Shown: positions 7,672-18,063 of the stretch, piece after piece
Layout: each line of letters begins with the position of its first letter
Numbering within the stretch: position 1 is the first letter of the stretch
Assembly: GCA_017308575.1 (NCBI GenBank)
Contig: JAFKEQ010000001.1
Location: forward strand, 806,001-870,000
Length of the DNA: 64,000 nt
Direction of reading: 5' to 3'
DNA from: Afipia sp.
GTDB taxonomy: Bacteria; Pseudomonadota; Alphaproteobacteria; Rhizobiales; Xanthobacteraceae
Position numbers and translations under genes: made by a program
Notes under the pieces: model-generated
The model's input: only the letters and a program-made list of their open reading frames with translations
The model's database searches: none
Told to the model about the DNA's origin: nothing

Positions 7672-8760
7672 CTATTTGGTGCCAAACCACTTTTTGGCGA
7701 GATCTTCGGATTTTGCCCGTTCGATCGGCGTGAGTTGCTGGAATTGCGCGTCGAGGTCCGGATCGCCATTGCCTGCGGTCTTGGCGATCAGATGCCATTT
7801 GAAGCCCTGCACCTTGTCCGCAGGCGCGCCAAGGCCGTCGACCAGAATTCGCGCGAGGCGATTCTGCGCGATCGGGCTGTTCTGCCGCGCCGCCCGGGTG
7901 AGGACGGCCACCGCCAGCGGAACGTCTTTCGGCGTGCCGGTGCCGTTGAACAGCGCAATGCCGTATTCCACCTCGGCGTCGAGATTGTCGGCCATCGCGG
8001 CGGCGCGCATCAGCTTTGCGGATTCGGTGAGATTCTTCTCCACGCCGCGGCCTTCCTTGTAGAAGGTCGCGAGCGCGTATTGCGCCTCCGGATTGCCCGC
8101 GTCGGCGGCCTGGCGGAACAGCTCCGCGGCGCGCTTGATGTCCTGCGGGAAGATCTGCCCTTCGATATAAAGCAGGCCGAGATTATACGCTGCCGCGGCC
8201 TTGCCGAGCTTGGCTGACGACGCCAGAAGCCGCGCGCCTTCCTCGCGATTGGGCGGAGGCGGGCGTCCGGAAATCTTCATCATGCCGAGGGCGAACATGG
8301 CTTCGCGGTCGCCGCGGTCGGCGGCCTGCTTGTACCAGTCGGCGGCCTTGGCATCGTCGCGCTTGATGCCCAGCGCATTTGAATAAAGTTCGCCGAGCAG
8401 GGTCATCGATTTGGGATCGCCCATCTCCTGCGCGCGTTTCAGCGCGATGTTGAAGGCGGTGCGATAAAGGCCCTGCTGATAGGCGCCGTAGGCGAGGTCG
8501 ACGCGTGGATCGTCCGGCGGTGGCGCGGCGGGCGCGGCTTCGGTCTTCGCCGGAGCGCTTTTTTTGGGCGCGCTGGGCGCGGGCGTTTCCGTCTTCTTCG
8601 GAGCTTTGGGCGCGGGCTTCGCGGCGGGCTTTTCGGAATCGATCGGCTTTGGAAACGGATTCGGTCCGCTCTGCGCGCTGGCGGCCGTGGTCATCGCGAC
8701 AGCACAGAGCAGCGAAGCCCATGATGGCGCAACAAGATATGCACGGCGCGGCGCGGTCAT
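7672..8760 (-). CDS. Secreted or periplasmic Sel1-repeat (TPR-like) protein
   Basis: A 362-residue protein. Residues 1-28 form a signal peptide (RRAYLVAPSWASLLCAVAMTTAASAQS). A Pro/Ala/Lys-rich linker follows (about 35-90), then four to five Sel1-like repeats of about 36 residues: YGAYQQGLYRTAFNIAL, LGELYSNALGIKRDDAKAADWYKQAA, LGLLYIEGQIFPQDIKRAAELFRQAAD, LATFYKEGRGVEKNLTESAKLM, YGIALFNGTGTPKDVPLAVAVL. Sel1 arrays are scaffolds for protein contacts. I chose the ATG at 8760 because it starts the signal peptide; the longer open frame adds an Arg-rich, unlikely extension. It begins 7 bases after the ThiE-like stop, so the two are almost certainly co-transcribed. The partner is unknown. Confidence 0.88.
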   Translation of the reverse strand: MTAPRRAYLVAPSWASLLCAVAMTTAASAQSGPNPFPKPIDSEKPAAKPAPKAPKKTETPAPSAPKKSAPAKTEAAPAAPPPDDPRVDLAYGAYQQGLYRTAFNIALKRAQEMGDPKSMTLLGELYSNALGIKRDDAKAADWYKQAADRGDREAMFALGMMKISGRPPPPNREEGARLLASSAKLGKAAAAYNLGLLYIEGQIFPQDIKRAAELFRQAADAGNPEAQYALATFYKEGRGVEKNLTESAKLMRAAAMADNLDAEVEYGIALFNGTGTPKDVPLAVAVLTRAARQNSPIAQNRLARILVDGLGAPADKVQGFKWHLIAKTAGNGDPDLDAQFQQLTPIERAKSEDLAKKWFGTK

Positions 8761-8767
8761 CGCGATC

Positions 8768-9439
8768 CTATCCCTCCGTGGCCGCAGCAAGCGACGTCTT
8801 ATAACCTTGCGTGACGGCTGTGCTGACATCCAGCAGCGCGGCCTTCGCACCGCGCGTATCCTCCCAGACGAGATCGCCGACCATCACGAAATCCGCGGCG
8901 GAGGCGAACAGTCGAGCCTCATCCACGGTCGTGGCGAAGCCGACGCAGGGTGGCTCAAACAGTTCGGACCACCATTGTAGGCGCTCGAAGATGGCATCCG
9001 GCGACGGCCGCTCGCCTTTTGCATCCGGTTCGCCGAACAGCACATAGTCCGCGCCTGCTTCGCCCGCGACCATCGCGTCGTGGCGCGTGGTAAGGCCGCC
9101 GACGCCGAGAATGCGGTCGGGCTTGAGCGAGGGCATGGCCTCCTGCATCGCCTCGATGCCGCTGACATTCGCGCCATCGGCGCCGCCGCGGGCGACCTGC
9201 GCGAAGTGCTGGTCGATCAGGAGGGCGGCGTCTGCTTTCTGCACGACCGGTGCAAGAATCTTGGTGCGCTGGATGATGCTGCGCTCATCGCCCGGAGCCA
9301 GCCGCAACAGCACGGCGGCGACGTCAGCCGCCGCCAGCAGCGCGGGAAGGTCGGATGCAATCTGCGCAGGATCGGCGACGATGGGTGTCGCGAGATAGAT
9401 GCGAGGCGCGGGGCGCGGCGGAGGAGGTTTGGTGGCCAT
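8768..9439 (-). CDS. Divergent ThiE/TenI-like TIM-barrel protein (thiamine phosphate synthase family)
   Basis: A 223-residue protein with the length and strand order of thiamine phosphate synthase: YLATPIV, AAVLLRLA, ALLIDQHFAQVARGGADGANVSG, GVGGLTTRHDAMVAGEAGADYVLFGEP and FVMVGDLVW. In true ThiE the corresponding pieces read like QLREK, IIND...ADGVHLGQ and GP-type phosphate loops; here those residues are largely replaced (LLRLA, LIDQ, ADGANVSG). It may therefore be a TenI-like or repurposed relative rather than a working ThiE. It sits between the fba operon and the Sel1-repeat gene. Family assignment is good; the activity is doubtful. Confidence 0.75.
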   Translation of the reverse strand: MATKPPPPRPAPRIYLATPIVADPAQIASDLPALLAAADVAAVLLRLAPGDERSIIQRTKILAPVVQKADAALLIDQHFAQVARGGADGANVSGIEAMQEAMPSLKPDRILGVGGLTTRHDAMVAGEAGADYVLFGEPDAKGERPSPDAIFERLQWWSELFEPPCVGFATTVDEARLFASAADFVMVGDLVWEDTRGAKAALLDVSTAVTQGYKTSLAAATEG

Positions 9440-9489
9440 GATGTCGGTGTGAGGCGCGTGTGAAATCGGAACAGATCACCGGACTGAGG

Positions 9490-9523
9490 CCAAAAAAGGG
9501 GCGGGACCATGTCCCGCCCTTTC
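9490..9523 (-). terminator. Intrinsic terminator of fba
   Basis: On the minus strand AAAGGGCGGGAC pairs with GTCCCGCCCCTTT across a 4-base loop and runs into a T tract (CCCCTTTTTTGG), 10 bases after the fba stop codon. Confidence 0.88.
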
Positions 9524-9532
9524 CGGTGTTGG

Positions 9533-10600
9533 TCAGGCGATCTTCGGTGCCAGTTCGCCCTTGGCGTAACGCTTGGCCATCTCGGCGGTGGTCAGCACCC
9601 GCTTGATCTTGCTGGCCTGGCCTGCGGTGTTGAACTCCTGCAGGCGCTCCTTGCAGAGCTTGGTCATCGCTTCCATCGCGGGCTTCAGATACTTGCGCGG
9701 ATCGAACTCGCTCGGATTCTCCTGCAGCACCTTGCGGATCTGGCCGGTCATCGCCATGCGGTTGTCGGTATCGATGTTGATCTTGCGCACGCCGTTCTTG
9801 ATGCCGCGCTGAATCTCCGCGACAGGCACGCCCCAGGTCGGCTTCATCTGGCCGCCGAACTTGTTGATGATGTCCTGCAGGTCCTGCGGCACCGACGACG
9901 AGCCGTGCATCACCAGATGCGTGTTCGGCAGCTTGCGGTGGATTTCCTCGATCACGTTCATGGCGAGGATGTCGCCGTCCGGCTTCCGAGTGAACTTGTA
10001 GGCGCCGTGCGAGGTGCCCATGGCAATGGCGAGCGCATCGACCTGGGTTTCCTTGACGAACTTTACGGCTTCGTCCGGATTGGTCAGCAACTGGTCGTGC
10101 GACAGCTTGCCCTCGAAGCCGTGGCCGTCTTCCTTCTCGCCTTCGCCGCTTTCCAGCGAGCCGAGCACGCCGAGTTCGCCTTCCACCGAGATGCCGCCGA
10201 GATGCGCCATGTCGGTCACGGTCTTGGTGACGCCGACATTGTAGTCCCAGTCGCCCGGGGTCTTGCCGTCGGCCTTCAGCGAGCCGTCCATCATCACCGA
10301 GGTGAAGCCTGCCTGAATCGCGGTCATGCAGGTGGCGGGCTCGTTGCCGTGATCGAGATGCACGCAGACGGGAATGTGCGGATAGATTTCCGTCACCGCG
10401 TCCATCATGTGCTTGAGCATCACGTCGTTGGCATACGAGCGCGCACCGCGCGAAGCCTGGATGATCACCGGCGCATCCACGGAATTGGCGGCTTCCATGA
10501 TGGCAAGCGCCTGTTCCATATTGTTGATGTTGAACGCCGGCACGCCGTAATCGTTCTCCGCTGCATGATCCAGCAATTGACGCAACGTGATGCGAGCCAT
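9533..10600 (-). CDS. fba: Fructose-bisphosphate aldolase, class II
   Basis: A 355-residue zinc-dependent aldolase, full length. It carries the class II hallmarks [19 protein letters not shown], the zinc ligand region [27 protein letters not shown] and [10 protein letters not shown]. It condenses dihydroxyacetone phosphate with glyceraldehyde-3-phosphate (or erythrose-4-phosphate). The sequence resembles the CbbA-type enzymes of autotrophic relatives, although no RuBisCO is in view. It is last in the minus-strand set tkt-gap-pgk-fba and is closed by its own terminator; pgk ends 56 bases upstream. Confidence 0.97.
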   Translation of the reverse strand: MARITLRQLLDHAAENDYGVPAFNINNMEQALAIMEAANSVDAPVIIQASRGARSYANDVMLKHMMDAVTEIYPHIPVCVHLDHGNEPATCMTAIQAGFTSVMMDGSLKADGKTPGDWDYNVGVTKTVTDMAHLGGISVEGELGVLGSLESGEGEKEDGHGFEGKLSHDQLLTNPDEAVKFVKETQVDALAIAMGTSHGAYKFTRKPDGDILAMNVIEEIHRKLPNTHLVMHGSSSVPQDLQDIINKFGGQMKPTWGVPVAEIQRGIKNGVRKINIDTDNRMAMTGQIRKVLQENPSEFDPRKYLKPAMEAMTKLCKERLQEFNTAGQASKIKRVLTTAEMAKRYAKGELAPKIA

Positions 10601-10656
10601 GTGTGATTATCTCCGCGTTTCATATGGCGCTCCAAGCGCCCCGTGGTGTGTTGTAA

Positions 10657-11853
10657 TTATCTTACTCTAAGAACCTCGACGCCGGGCAAAGGTTTCCCTT
10701 CCATCCATTCCAGGAACGCCCCGCCTGCCGTTGAAACATAGGTGAAATCGTCGGCCACGCCTGCATGGTTCAATGCCGCGACGGTGTCGCCGCCGCCGGC
10801 GACGGAAATCAGCTTGCCGTCGCGGGTGCGGCCTGCGGCATGGCGCGCGGCCTGCACGGTGCCACGGTCGAACGGCTTGATCTCGAACGCGCCAAGCGGG
10901 CCGTTCCACACCACGGTCGCGGCGTCATCGAATGCGGCGCGCACGCGGTCCACCGACTTCGGCCCGACATCGAGGATCATGGCGTCTTCCGGCACCGCAT
11001 CGAGCCCGATGGCGTGGGACTCGGCATTGGCCTTGAATTCCTTCGCCACGATCGCGTCCACCGGCAGGATCACGGCGCACTTCGAGGCTTCGGCCTTTTC
11101 CAGAATGCGCAGCGCAGTCGGCGCGAGTTCCTTCTCGCACAGCGACTTGCCGACATTAACGCCCTGCGCGTGCAGGAAGGTGTTGGCCATGCCGCCGCCG
11201 ATCACAAGCGCGTCGACCTTGGTGACGAGGTTTTCCAGGAGGTCGAGCTTGGTCGAAACTTTTGCGCCGCCGATGACCGCGATCACCGGATGGGTCGGCG
11301 CTTCCAGCGCCTTGGTCAGCGCGTCGAGTTCGGCCTGCATGGAGCGGCCGGCATAGGCGGGCAGCACGTGGCCGAGGCCTTCGGTGGAGGCGTGGGCGCG
11401 ATGCGCGGTCGAGAACGCGTCGTTGACCCAGATATCGCCGAGCTTGGCGAGTTCGGCGACGAAAGCCGGATCATTCTTTTCCTCGCCCTTGTGAAAGCGG
11501 GTGTTCTCCAGACAGACGATATCGCCGTCCTTCATCGCCGCGACGGCGGCCTGCGCCTTTTCGCCGATGCAATCACCGACGAATTCGACATGGCGGCGCA
11601 GCAGGTAGGCCAGCGTGATCGCGACAGGCTTGAGCGTTTCCTTCGGATCGAATCCCTTCGGACGGCCGAAATGGGAGAGCAAAATCACCTTGCCGCCGTG
11701 ATCGGAAATCTCGGTGATGGTCTTCATCACGCGCTCAAGGCGCGTGGCGTCGGAGACGCGGCCATTGTCCATCGGCACGTTGAGGTCGACGCGCAGCAGA
11801 ACGCGTTTGCCCTTCACATCGACATCATCAAGGGTGCGGAAAGATTTGGTCAT
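10657..11853 (-). CDS. pgk: Phosphoglycerate kinase
   Basis: A 398-residue, full-length enzyme that interconverts 1,3-bisphosphoglycerate and 3-phosphoglycerate. Diagnostic pieces are [72 protein letters not shown], the hinge [10 protein letters not shown] and the nucleotide-binding [12 protein letters not shown] near the C-terminus. It lies between gap and fba on the minus strand. The 128-base spacer from gap carries a half-unit of repeat family A. Confidence 0.98.
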   Translation of the reverse strand: MTKSFRTLDDVDVKGKRVLLRVDLNVPMDNGRVSDATRLERVMKTITEISDHGGKVILLSHFGRPKGFDPKETLKPVAITLAYLLRRHVEFVGDCIGEKAQAAVAAMKDGDIVCLENTRFHKGEEKNDPAFVAELAKLGDIWVNDAFSTAHRAHASTEGLGHVLPAYAGRSMQAELDALTKALEAPTHPVIAVIGGAKVSTKLDLLENLVTKVDALVIGGGMANTFLHAQGVNVGKSLCEKELAPTALRILEKAEASKCAVILPVDAIVAKEFKANAESHAIGLDAVPEDAMILDVGPKSVDRVRAAFDDAATVVWNGPLGAFEIKPFDRGTVQAARHAAGRTRDGKLISVAGGGDTVAALNHAGVADDFTYVSTAGGAFLEWMEGKPLPGVEVLRVR

Positions 11854-11913
11854 GGCGATTGTATTCTATCCTATCGTCACCCGAAGGCGCTGCGTCGCAA
11901 ACGCGAGTCTTGC

Positions 11914-11974
11914 GGGGTGAGGATGTTTCGCAATGCCATCCTTCGAGGCGCGCAGATGCGCGCCCCGGGATGAT
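11914..11974. repeat. Palindromic intergenic repeat, family A copy 2 (partial)
   Basis: GGGTGAGGATG, CCATCCTTCGAGGCGCGC and GCGCGCCCCGGGATGATG preserve one half of the family A unit seen at 40683, 56458 and 61160. It lies in the gap-pgk spacer of the carbon-metabolism block. Confidence 0.6.
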
Positions 11975-11981
11975 GTTGGTG

Positions 11982-12989
<1,008 letters not shown>

Positions 12990-13153
12990 TCAAAGTCTCC
13001 TCAACTGTTCGGAAATGACGATTTTCGAGGCGGTTTTTGCCCCGAATGTCGTCACGATGCAATCATTTGAATCCTGAATGTTCCAGCAGGGTTATCGGCC
13101 CCGCGGCGTTCTGGATGGTGGGGGCGAGCCGAAAGCCCGCCGCCCCAAAAAAG

Positions 13154-15136
13154 CTAGAGCCGGGCCTGAGCCGCGTCGGCCACCGCTTCGGCGGTGATGC
13201 CGAAATGCCGGTAAAGGTCCTTGTAGGGGGCGCTGGCGCCGAATCCGTCCATGCCCACGAACACGCCGTCGGAGCCAATCACCGCATCCCAGCCCTGCCG
13301 AATGGCAGCCTCGACGCCGACCTTGACCGGCGCCTTGCCGATGATGGCGTCGCGCTGGGCCTTCGGGAGTTCCAGAAGCAGGTCCATGCAGGGCACCGAG
13401 ACCACCCGCGTCGGAATGCCGCGCGCGGCGAGCAGCTTCTGCGCCTCGACCGCCAGAGAGACTTCCGAGCCGGATGCGAAGATCGAGACCTTGGCCTCGC
13501 CGTCGGCCTTGGAGATTTCGTAGGCGCCATTGGCGCACTTGTTGTCGGCGTCGTTGGCAAGGCGAAGCTGCGGCAGGTTCTGGCGGGTCAGCGCCAGCAC
13601 GCTCGGGCGCTCCCTGGCCTCAAGGGCAAGCTGCCAGCATTCCAGCGTCTCGACCATGTCGCACGGGCGGAACACGTTGAGGTTGGGAATGGCGCGCAGC
13701 GCCGCCACATGCTCGACCGGCTGATGGGTCGGGCCGTCTTCGCCAAGACCGATGGAATCGTGGGTCAGCACGTGGATCACGCGCTCGCCCATCAGGGCCG
13801 CGAGCCGCAGCGCCGGACGCAGATAGTCCGAGAAAACGAGGAACGTGCCGGAATAGGGGATCAGCCCGCCATGCAGCGCCATGCCGTTCATGGCCGCGGC
13901 CATGCCATGCTCGCGGATGCCATAGTTGACGTAGCGGCCGCCGTAGTTGTTGGCCGAGACGGCGACCATACCCTTGACGCGGGTGTTGTTGGAGCCGGTG
14001 AGGTCCGCCGAGCCGCCGATCATTTCCGGAACGGCGGCGGTGAGAACTTCCAGCGCATGCTCGGAAGCGGTGCGGGTCGCGATGTCCTTCGGCGCGGCGG
14101 CGAGCGCGGCCTTCATCTTGGCGACGGCTTCCGTCATTGCCTTGGGCAGGTCGCCCCTGGTGCGGCGCTCGAACTCGGCGCGAACGCCCGCGTCCTTTGC
14201 CGCCATCGTTTTGGTCCAGGCTTCGCGCGCAGCCTTGCCGCGCGATCCGGCGGCGCGCCACGCGTCGAGAATGTCCTGCGGAATCTCGAACGGCGGCGAC
14301 TCCCATTTCAGGTTCTTGCGCGCGCCTGCTATTTCGTCCGCGCCGAGCGGCGAGCCATGGGATTTTTCCGAGCCCGCCTTGTTGGGTGCGCCGAAGCCAA
14401 TGGTGGTCTTGCAGGCGATCAGGCTCGGGCGGTCGGACTTTTGCGCACGGGTCAGCGCATCCGCGATCGCCTTCGGATCGTGGCCATCAACACGCTCGGC
14501 GGCCCAGCCGGCGGATTCGAAGCGCTTGAGCTGATCCACCGAGTCGGACAGCGAGATCGCGCCGTCGATGGAAATGCCGTTGTCGTCGAACAGCACGATC
14601 AGCTTGTTGAGCTTGAGGTGTCCCGCAAACGCGATGGCTTCCTGGCTGATGCCTTCCATCAGGTCGCCGTCGGAGGCCAGCACGTAGGTGTGATGGCCGA
14701 CCACGTCGCCGCCGAACTCCGCGGCGAGATGGCGTTCCGCAAGCGCCATGCCGACGGCGGTGGCGATGCCCTGGCCGAGCGGACCGGTGGTGGTTTCGAT
14801 GCCCGGCGTGACGAAGTTTTCCGGATGGCCGGGCGTCAGCGAGCCGAGCTGACGGAAATTCTTGATCTGCTCGATGGTCATCGACGAATTGCCGGTCAGA
14901 TACAGCAGCGCGTAGAGCAGCATCGAGCCGTGACCGGCGGAGAGCACGAAGCGGTCGCGGTCCGGCCATGCCGGATCGGCGGCGTCGAATTTCAGGAACT
15001 GGGTGAAAAGCACCGTCGCGACATCCGCCGCGCCCATCGGCAGGCCCGGATGGCCCGACTTCGCCTTTTCGACGGCATCCATCGCGAGAGCGCGAATCGC
15101 ATTCGCCATACGGGAGGGGTCGACACGCTCAGTCAT
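13154..15136 (-). CDS. tkt: Transketolase
   Basis: A 660-residue, full-length thiamine-diphosphate enzyme that moves two-carbon ketol units in the pentose phosphate pathway and Calvin cycle. Landmarks are [37 protein letters not shown], the ThDP motif region [23 protein letters not shown]...[41 protein letters not shown] and the C-terminal FGASAPY. I chose the ATG at 15136 ([15 protein letters not shown]); the open frame to 15250 does not look like the family. It is first of the minus-strand tkt-gap-pgk-fba series and divergent from the DUF4164-zapA pair. Confidence 0.97.
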   Translation of the reverse strand: MTERVDPSRMANAIRALAMDAVEKAKSGHPGLPMGAADVATVLFTQFLKFDAADPAWPDRDRFVLSAGHGSMLLYALLYLTGNSSMTIEQIKNFRQLGSLTPGHPENFVTPGIETTTGPLGQGIATAVGMALAERHLAAEFGGDVVGHHTYVLASDGDLMEGISQEAIAFAGHLKLNKLIVLFDDNGISIDGAISLSDSVDQLKRFESAGWAAERVDGHDPKAIADALTRAQKSDRPSLIACKTTIGFGAPNKAGSEKSHGSPLGADEIAGARKNLKWESPPFEIPQDILDAWRAAGSRGKAAREAWTKTMAAKDAGVRAEFERRTRGDLPKAMTEAVAKMKAALAAAPKDIATRTASEHALEVLTAAVPEMIGGSADLTGSNNTRVKGMVAVSANNYGGRYVNYGIREHGMAAAMNGMALHGGLIPYSGTFLVFSDYLRPALRLAALMGERVIHVLTHDSIGLGEDGPTHQPVEHVAALRAIPNLNVFRPCDMVETLECWQLALEARERPSVLALTRQNLPQLRLANDADNKCANGAYEISKADGEAKVSIFASGSEVSLAVEAQKLLAARGIPTRVVSVPCMDLLLELPKAQRDAIIGKAPVKVGVEAAIRQGWDAVIGSDGVFVGMDGFGASAPYKDLYRHFGITAEAVADAAQARL

Positions 15137-15400
15137 GGAATGTCCGCCTGATATTGGATGTGGGAAACGGCCGGCTGTCTCAAAAATGCCACGGCCGGGA
15201 AAGCTTTCCGGGGGTGGATAGCACCGCAAAACCCTTGAGTCCAAGGGCATTGGCCGGTTTCCGCCACGAGTTTTCGCTTTGTGTGCATAGCTTTCCCGCA
15301 GCGTTGCGCGGCGCTCGTCCGAGCCTTAAATTTATCCGCCTAACTGCTTGCCGGTTCGCTGTTTTTGCGAGGCCGGACGAACGAGGGCCGCCGTTCCGTG

Positions 15401-15727
15401 ATGACCGATCGCAGTCCCAACGGTTTCGCCAGCCCGGAGCCTGCCGCTCCGGCGCCGAGCGATATCGAACTCGCCACCAAGCGTCTGGCGGCGGCGCTCG
15501 ATGCGCTGGAGACGGCCGTGGAGCGCAGGCGCGAGGCGGACCGGGCCGAGGACGAACTGGGCGCGCGGATTCAGGCCCTCGGCGCCGATCGTTCGCGTCT
15601 CGCCAACGAACTCGACGGAACATTGACGCGCTCGCGCGCCCTGGAGCGGACCAACCGCGAGATCGCGGAGCGTCTCGATGTCGCCATCGACACCATCCGC
15701 TCGGTTCTCGAAGGAGAAAGCTCGTGA
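15401..15727 (+). CDS. DUF4164 family coiled-coil protein
   Basis: A 108-residue protein: a disordered Pro/Ala N-terminus of about 20 residues, then one continuous coiled coil (LATKRLAAALDALETAVERRREADRAEDELGARIQAL and on to the end). This matches DUF4164, found directly upstream of zapA in rhizobia. The stop TGA overlaps the GTG start of zapA by four bases (GTGA), indicating translational coupling and a likely shared role in division-ring organisation, perhaps standing in for ZapB. Function is inferred from context only. The start at 15401 is preferred over 15365 because the extra residues are Arg-rich and unlike the family. Confidence 0.8.
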   Translation: MTDRSPNGFASPEPAAPAPSDIELATKRLAAALDALETAVERRREADRAEDELGARIQALGADRSRLANELDGTLTRSRALERTNREIAERLDVAIDTIRSVLEGESS

Positions 15728-16107
15728 CCCACATCAACGTGACGATCAACGGGCGGCAATACCGGATGGCCTGCGAGGCGGGGCAGGAGAACCGCCTGTT
15801 GCGGCTGGCCGAAAGTCTCGAAGCACGCATTGCAAGCCTGCGCGGCAAGTTCGGCGAGATCGGCGATCAGCGCCTCACCGTGATGGCGGCGCTGACGGTG
15901 GCCGACGAACTGGTGGATGCCGGGCATCGCATCCGCGGTCTTGAGGAAGAACTCAATGCGCTGCGCGATGTGCGCGTGGTGGCGGCGGACCGCGCCCGCG
16001 CCACGCAGGCGGCGGTGGCGAACGCGCTCAATTCGGCTTCGGATCGCATCGAAAAAATGACCCAGGCGCTGAATCGCCCGGCAAGCAACGGCGTTGCCAT
16101 CGGATAA
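15724..16107 (+). CDS. zapA: Cell division protein ZapA
   Basis: A 127-residue protein beginning at a GTG. The globular part (about 1-55) reads HINVTINGRQYRMACEAGQENRLLRLAESLEARI, typical of ZapA, followed by the long helix (MAALTVADELVDAGHRIRGLEEELNALRD) that forms the tetrameric coiled coil. ZapA bundles FtsZ protofilaments at the Z-ring. It overlaps the upstream DUF4164 gene by 4 bases. The downstream 6S RNA and fau reproduce the widespread zapA-ssrS-fau order. Confidence 0.95.
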   Translation: MTHINVTINGRQYRMACEAGQENRLLRLAESLEARIASLRGKFGEIGDQRLTVMAALTVADELVDAGHRIRGLEEELNALRDVRVVAADRARATQAAVANALNSASDRIEKMTQALNRPASNGVAIG

Positions 16108-16138
16108 GCAGGCAAACGGGAAAAGCTTCGCCGGACCG

Positions 16139-16216
16139 CTAGTGTGGTGGTTCGCAAGTCCGCATTGTTTTTGCGGCACCTTCAGTTTGCGTACTTGCGA
16201 ACCGAAACCACACTAG
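16139..16216. repeat. CTAG-ended palindromic element 1 (MITE-like)
   Basis: The 78-base element begins CTAGTGTGGT-GG-TTCGCAAGT and ends ACTTGCGAA-CCGAA-ACCACACTAG, so its arms are inverted repeats that start and end in CTAG. The centre contains a small hairpin (CCGCA...TGCGG). It sits 31 bases after zapA. Confidence 0.7.
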
Positions 16217-16227
16217 AATCATAATTT

Positions 16228-16303
16228 CTAGCGTCCTTTTGAATCCGAAGTTCGCTAAGGGCTGTGCGGTGAAATGAAGCGAACTTCGGAGTCAGGACGC
16301 TAG
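16228..16303. repeat. CTAG-ended palindromic element 2 (MITE-like)
   Basis: A 76-base element with arms CTAGCGTCC...CCGAAGTTCGCT and AGCGAACTTCGG...GGACGCTAG, nearly perfect inverted repeats, again bounded by CTAG. It lies 11 bases from element 1. The arm sequences differ from element 1, so the two are different families of the same design. Confidence 0.7.
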
Positions 16304-16356
16304 CGATGCGCCCCGATCGTGGTTACATTGCCCGGGCGAGGCTGCGTCGCGCGTCA

Positions 16357-16494
16357 GAAGCCATAATATCCCCGGGGCCTTATCGATCCTTTAGGGAACT
16401 GTCCCTGGCCGGGTCCGTGGACCCGATCATATGGTGCCCACCTACTTTCGTAGGTGCTCCGGGATCGAGTGCTTCAACGGCCATCGTGGCTTCG
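16357..16494 (+). ncRNA. ssrS: 6S RNA
   Basis: The segment contains the alphaproteobacterial 6S RNA body: CCCCGGGGCCTTATCGATCC, TTTAGGGAACTGTCCCTGG, CCGGGTCCGTGGACCCGATC, GGTGCCCACCTACTTTCG, GTGCTCCGGGATCGAGTGC. The ends GAAGCCAT (from 16357) and GTGGCTTC (to 16493) pair to close the long rod. 6S RNA mimics an open promoter and sequesters sigma-70 RNA polymerase in stationary phase. Its position between zapA and fau is the conserved one. Exact ends were estimated from the closing stem; the mature RNA may be 10-20 bases longer. Confidence 0.92.
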
Positions 16495-16527
16495 CACTTT
16501 TACGCTCAAAAGCATGTTCTATTTTCG

Positions 16528-16634
16528 GGTCGTCCCGGCGAAGGCCGGGACCCATACTCCTTGGGCAAGCTGTTGGGGTGCGGACGCCCATGACATTCGG
16601 TGGTTATGGGTCCCGGCCTTCGCCGGGACGACGC
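16528..16634. repeat. Palindromic intergenic repeat, family C
   Basis: GGGTCGTCCCGGCGAAGGCC on the left is mirrored by GGCCTTCGCCGGGACGACG on the right, each followed or preceded by GGGACCCATA / TTATGGGTC. This is a widespread alphaproteobacterial repeat type whose translated shadows read PAKAGT and PAFAGTT. It fills the space between 6S RNA and fau, so a long frame through it is spurious. Confidence 0.85.
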
Positions 16635-16651
16635 TGAGAGCGATGAGATCG

Positions 16652-17239
16652 ATGACAGTGGACTCCTCCCAATCTCGGAAGAACGACCTTCGCGCGGCTG
16701 CGCTCGGGCGCCGCGATGCCTTGAGCTCCGAAGCACGCAGCGCCGCGGCAAAAGCCGTCGCGTCGGTGTCTCTGCCCGTGGAACTGCCGCCGGGCACCAT
16801 CGTCGCCGGGTATTCGCCGATCAACAGCGAGTTCGATCCCTTTCCGCTGATGCATGCGCTGGCGGCCAGGCGCGCTACGCTCGCGCTGCCCGTCGTGATC
16901 GCGCGCGACCATGCCCTGATCTTCCGCGCTTGGCGTCCGGACGAAGCCCTTGTGCGCGGCGCTTACGGTATCTTCCAGCCGTCGTCTGATGCGCCGGAGA
17001 CCGATCCCGACATCGTGCTCGTTCCGCTCGCCGCGTTCGACCGCGCCGGTCATCGGATCGGTTACGGCCGCGGCTACTACGACCGCACGCTGCAGAATCT
17101 TCGCGTGTCCAAGAAGATCACCGTGATCGGCATCGCTTTCGCAGTGCAGGAAATCGACATCGTACCGCGACTTCCCCACGACGAGCAGCTCGATTGTGTG
17201 CTAACCGAGCGCGAACTGATCGATCTGCGGAGCTTGTAA
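16652..17239 (+). CDS. fau: 5-formyltetrahydrofolate cyclo-ligase
   Basis: A 195-residue enzyme that converts 5-formyl-THF to 5,10-methenyl-THF using ATP. It contains KNDLRAAALGRRDALS, GYSPINSEFDPFPLMHAL, and the highly conserved substrate/ATP site DIVLVPLAAFDRAGHRIGYGRGYYDRTL near the C-terminus. Two ATGs compete, 16643 and 16652; either follows a weak GAGAG/GAGAT. The longer open frame from 16454 only reads through repeat family C and is rejected. fau ends exactly where the YmdB-like GTG begins, so they are an operon. Confidence 0.93.
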   Translation: MTVDSSQSRKNDLRAAALGRRDALSSEARSAAAKAVASVSLPVELPPGTIVAGYSPINSEFDPFPLMHALAARRATLALPVVIARDHALIFRAWRPDEALVRGAYGIFQPSSDAPETDPDIVLVPLAAFDRAGHRIGYGRGYYDRTLQNLRVSKKITVIGIAFAVQEIDIVPRLPHDEQLDCVLTERELIDLRSL

Positions 17240-18058
17240 GTGCGTATTCTCTTTGTCGGCGATGTGGTGGGACGGAGCGGCCGCGTAGCCGTGACTGAAA
17301 CGCTTCCGGGTCTGGTGCGCGACTGGAAGCTCGATCTGGTCGTGGTCAACGGCGAGAATTCCGCCGGCGGCTTCGGCATCACCGAAGCGATCTATCATGA
17401 ACTGCTCGAAGCCGGCGCGGACGCGATCACCCTCGGCAATCATTCATGGGACCAGCGTGAAGCACTGGTTTTCATCGAGCGTGCACCGCGCCTTGTGCGG
17501 CCCGCGAATTATCCGCCCGGCACGCCGGGCCGTGGTGCCGCGCTGGTTGAAACGCGGACCGGCAAGCGCGCGCTGGTGATCAACGCCATGGGCCGCATCT
17601 TCATGCAGCCGTTCGACGATCCGTTCGCCATTCTCGATCGCGAACTGAACGCATGTCCGCTGCGCGAAGCCGCCGATGCGGTGGTGGTCGATTTTCACGC
17701 CGAGGCCACCAGCGAGAAGCAGGGGATCGGCTATTTCTGCGACGGCCGCGCCAGCCTCGTGGTCGGCACCCACACCCATGTGCCGACATCGGATCATCGG
17801 ATTCTTCCCGCGGGCACGGCCTACATGTCCGATGCAGGCATGACCGGCGACTATCAGTCGATCATCGGCATGGACAAGGAAGAGCCGATCGGACGGTTCC
17901 TGCGCGGCTATCCGGCGGGCCGCTTCGAGCCTGCGGAAGGCGTTGCGACCCTGAGCGGCGTGGCGGTGGAGACCGACGATGCGACGGGCCTCGCTCTGCG
18001 CGTCGCGCCGGTCCGCATCGGTCCAACGCTGGAACGCGCCGTTCCGGATTTCTGGTAA
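17240..18058 (+). CDS. ymdB: TIGR00282 family metallophosphoesterase (YmdB type)
   Basis: A 272-residue protein starting MRILFVGDVVGRSGR (GTG start directly after the fau stop). Metal-binding motifs are GDVVG, VVNGENSAGG, ITLGNHSWDQ, DFHAEATSEKQ and VGTHTHVPTSDHRILP. These are the motifs of the YmdB phosphodiesterase family; Bacillus YmdB hydrolyses 2',3'-cyclic nucleotides and influences biofilm formation. It is a cytosolic dimetal enzyme. The family match is strong; the physiological substrate here is unknown. Confidence 0.92.
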   Translation: MRILFVGDVVGRSGRVAVTETLPGLVRDWKLDLVVVNGENSAGGFGITEAIYHELLEAGADAITLGNHSWDQREALVFIERAPRLVRPANYPPGTPGRGAALVETRTGKRALVINAMGRIFMQPFDDPFAILDRELNACPLREAADAVVVDFHAEATSEKQGIGYFCDGRASLVVGTHTHVPTSDHRILPAGTAYMSDAGMTGDYQSIIGMDKEEPIGRFLRGYPAGRFEPAEGVATLSGVAVETDDATGLALRVAPVRIGPTLERAVPDFW

Positions 18059-18063
18059 ATCGC

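Noticed and set aside
13090..13153. Terminator for tkt
   Set aside because: A GC-rich stem is present, but the T run precedes rather than follows it on the minus strand.
13037..15151. 704-codon plus-strand open frame opposite tkt
   Set aside because: Antisense shadow of full-length transketolase, with no recognisable motif.
16454..16651. N-terminal extension of fau
   Set aside because: The extra residues (PAKAGT...PAFAGTT) are translated repeat family C and overlap 6S RNA.
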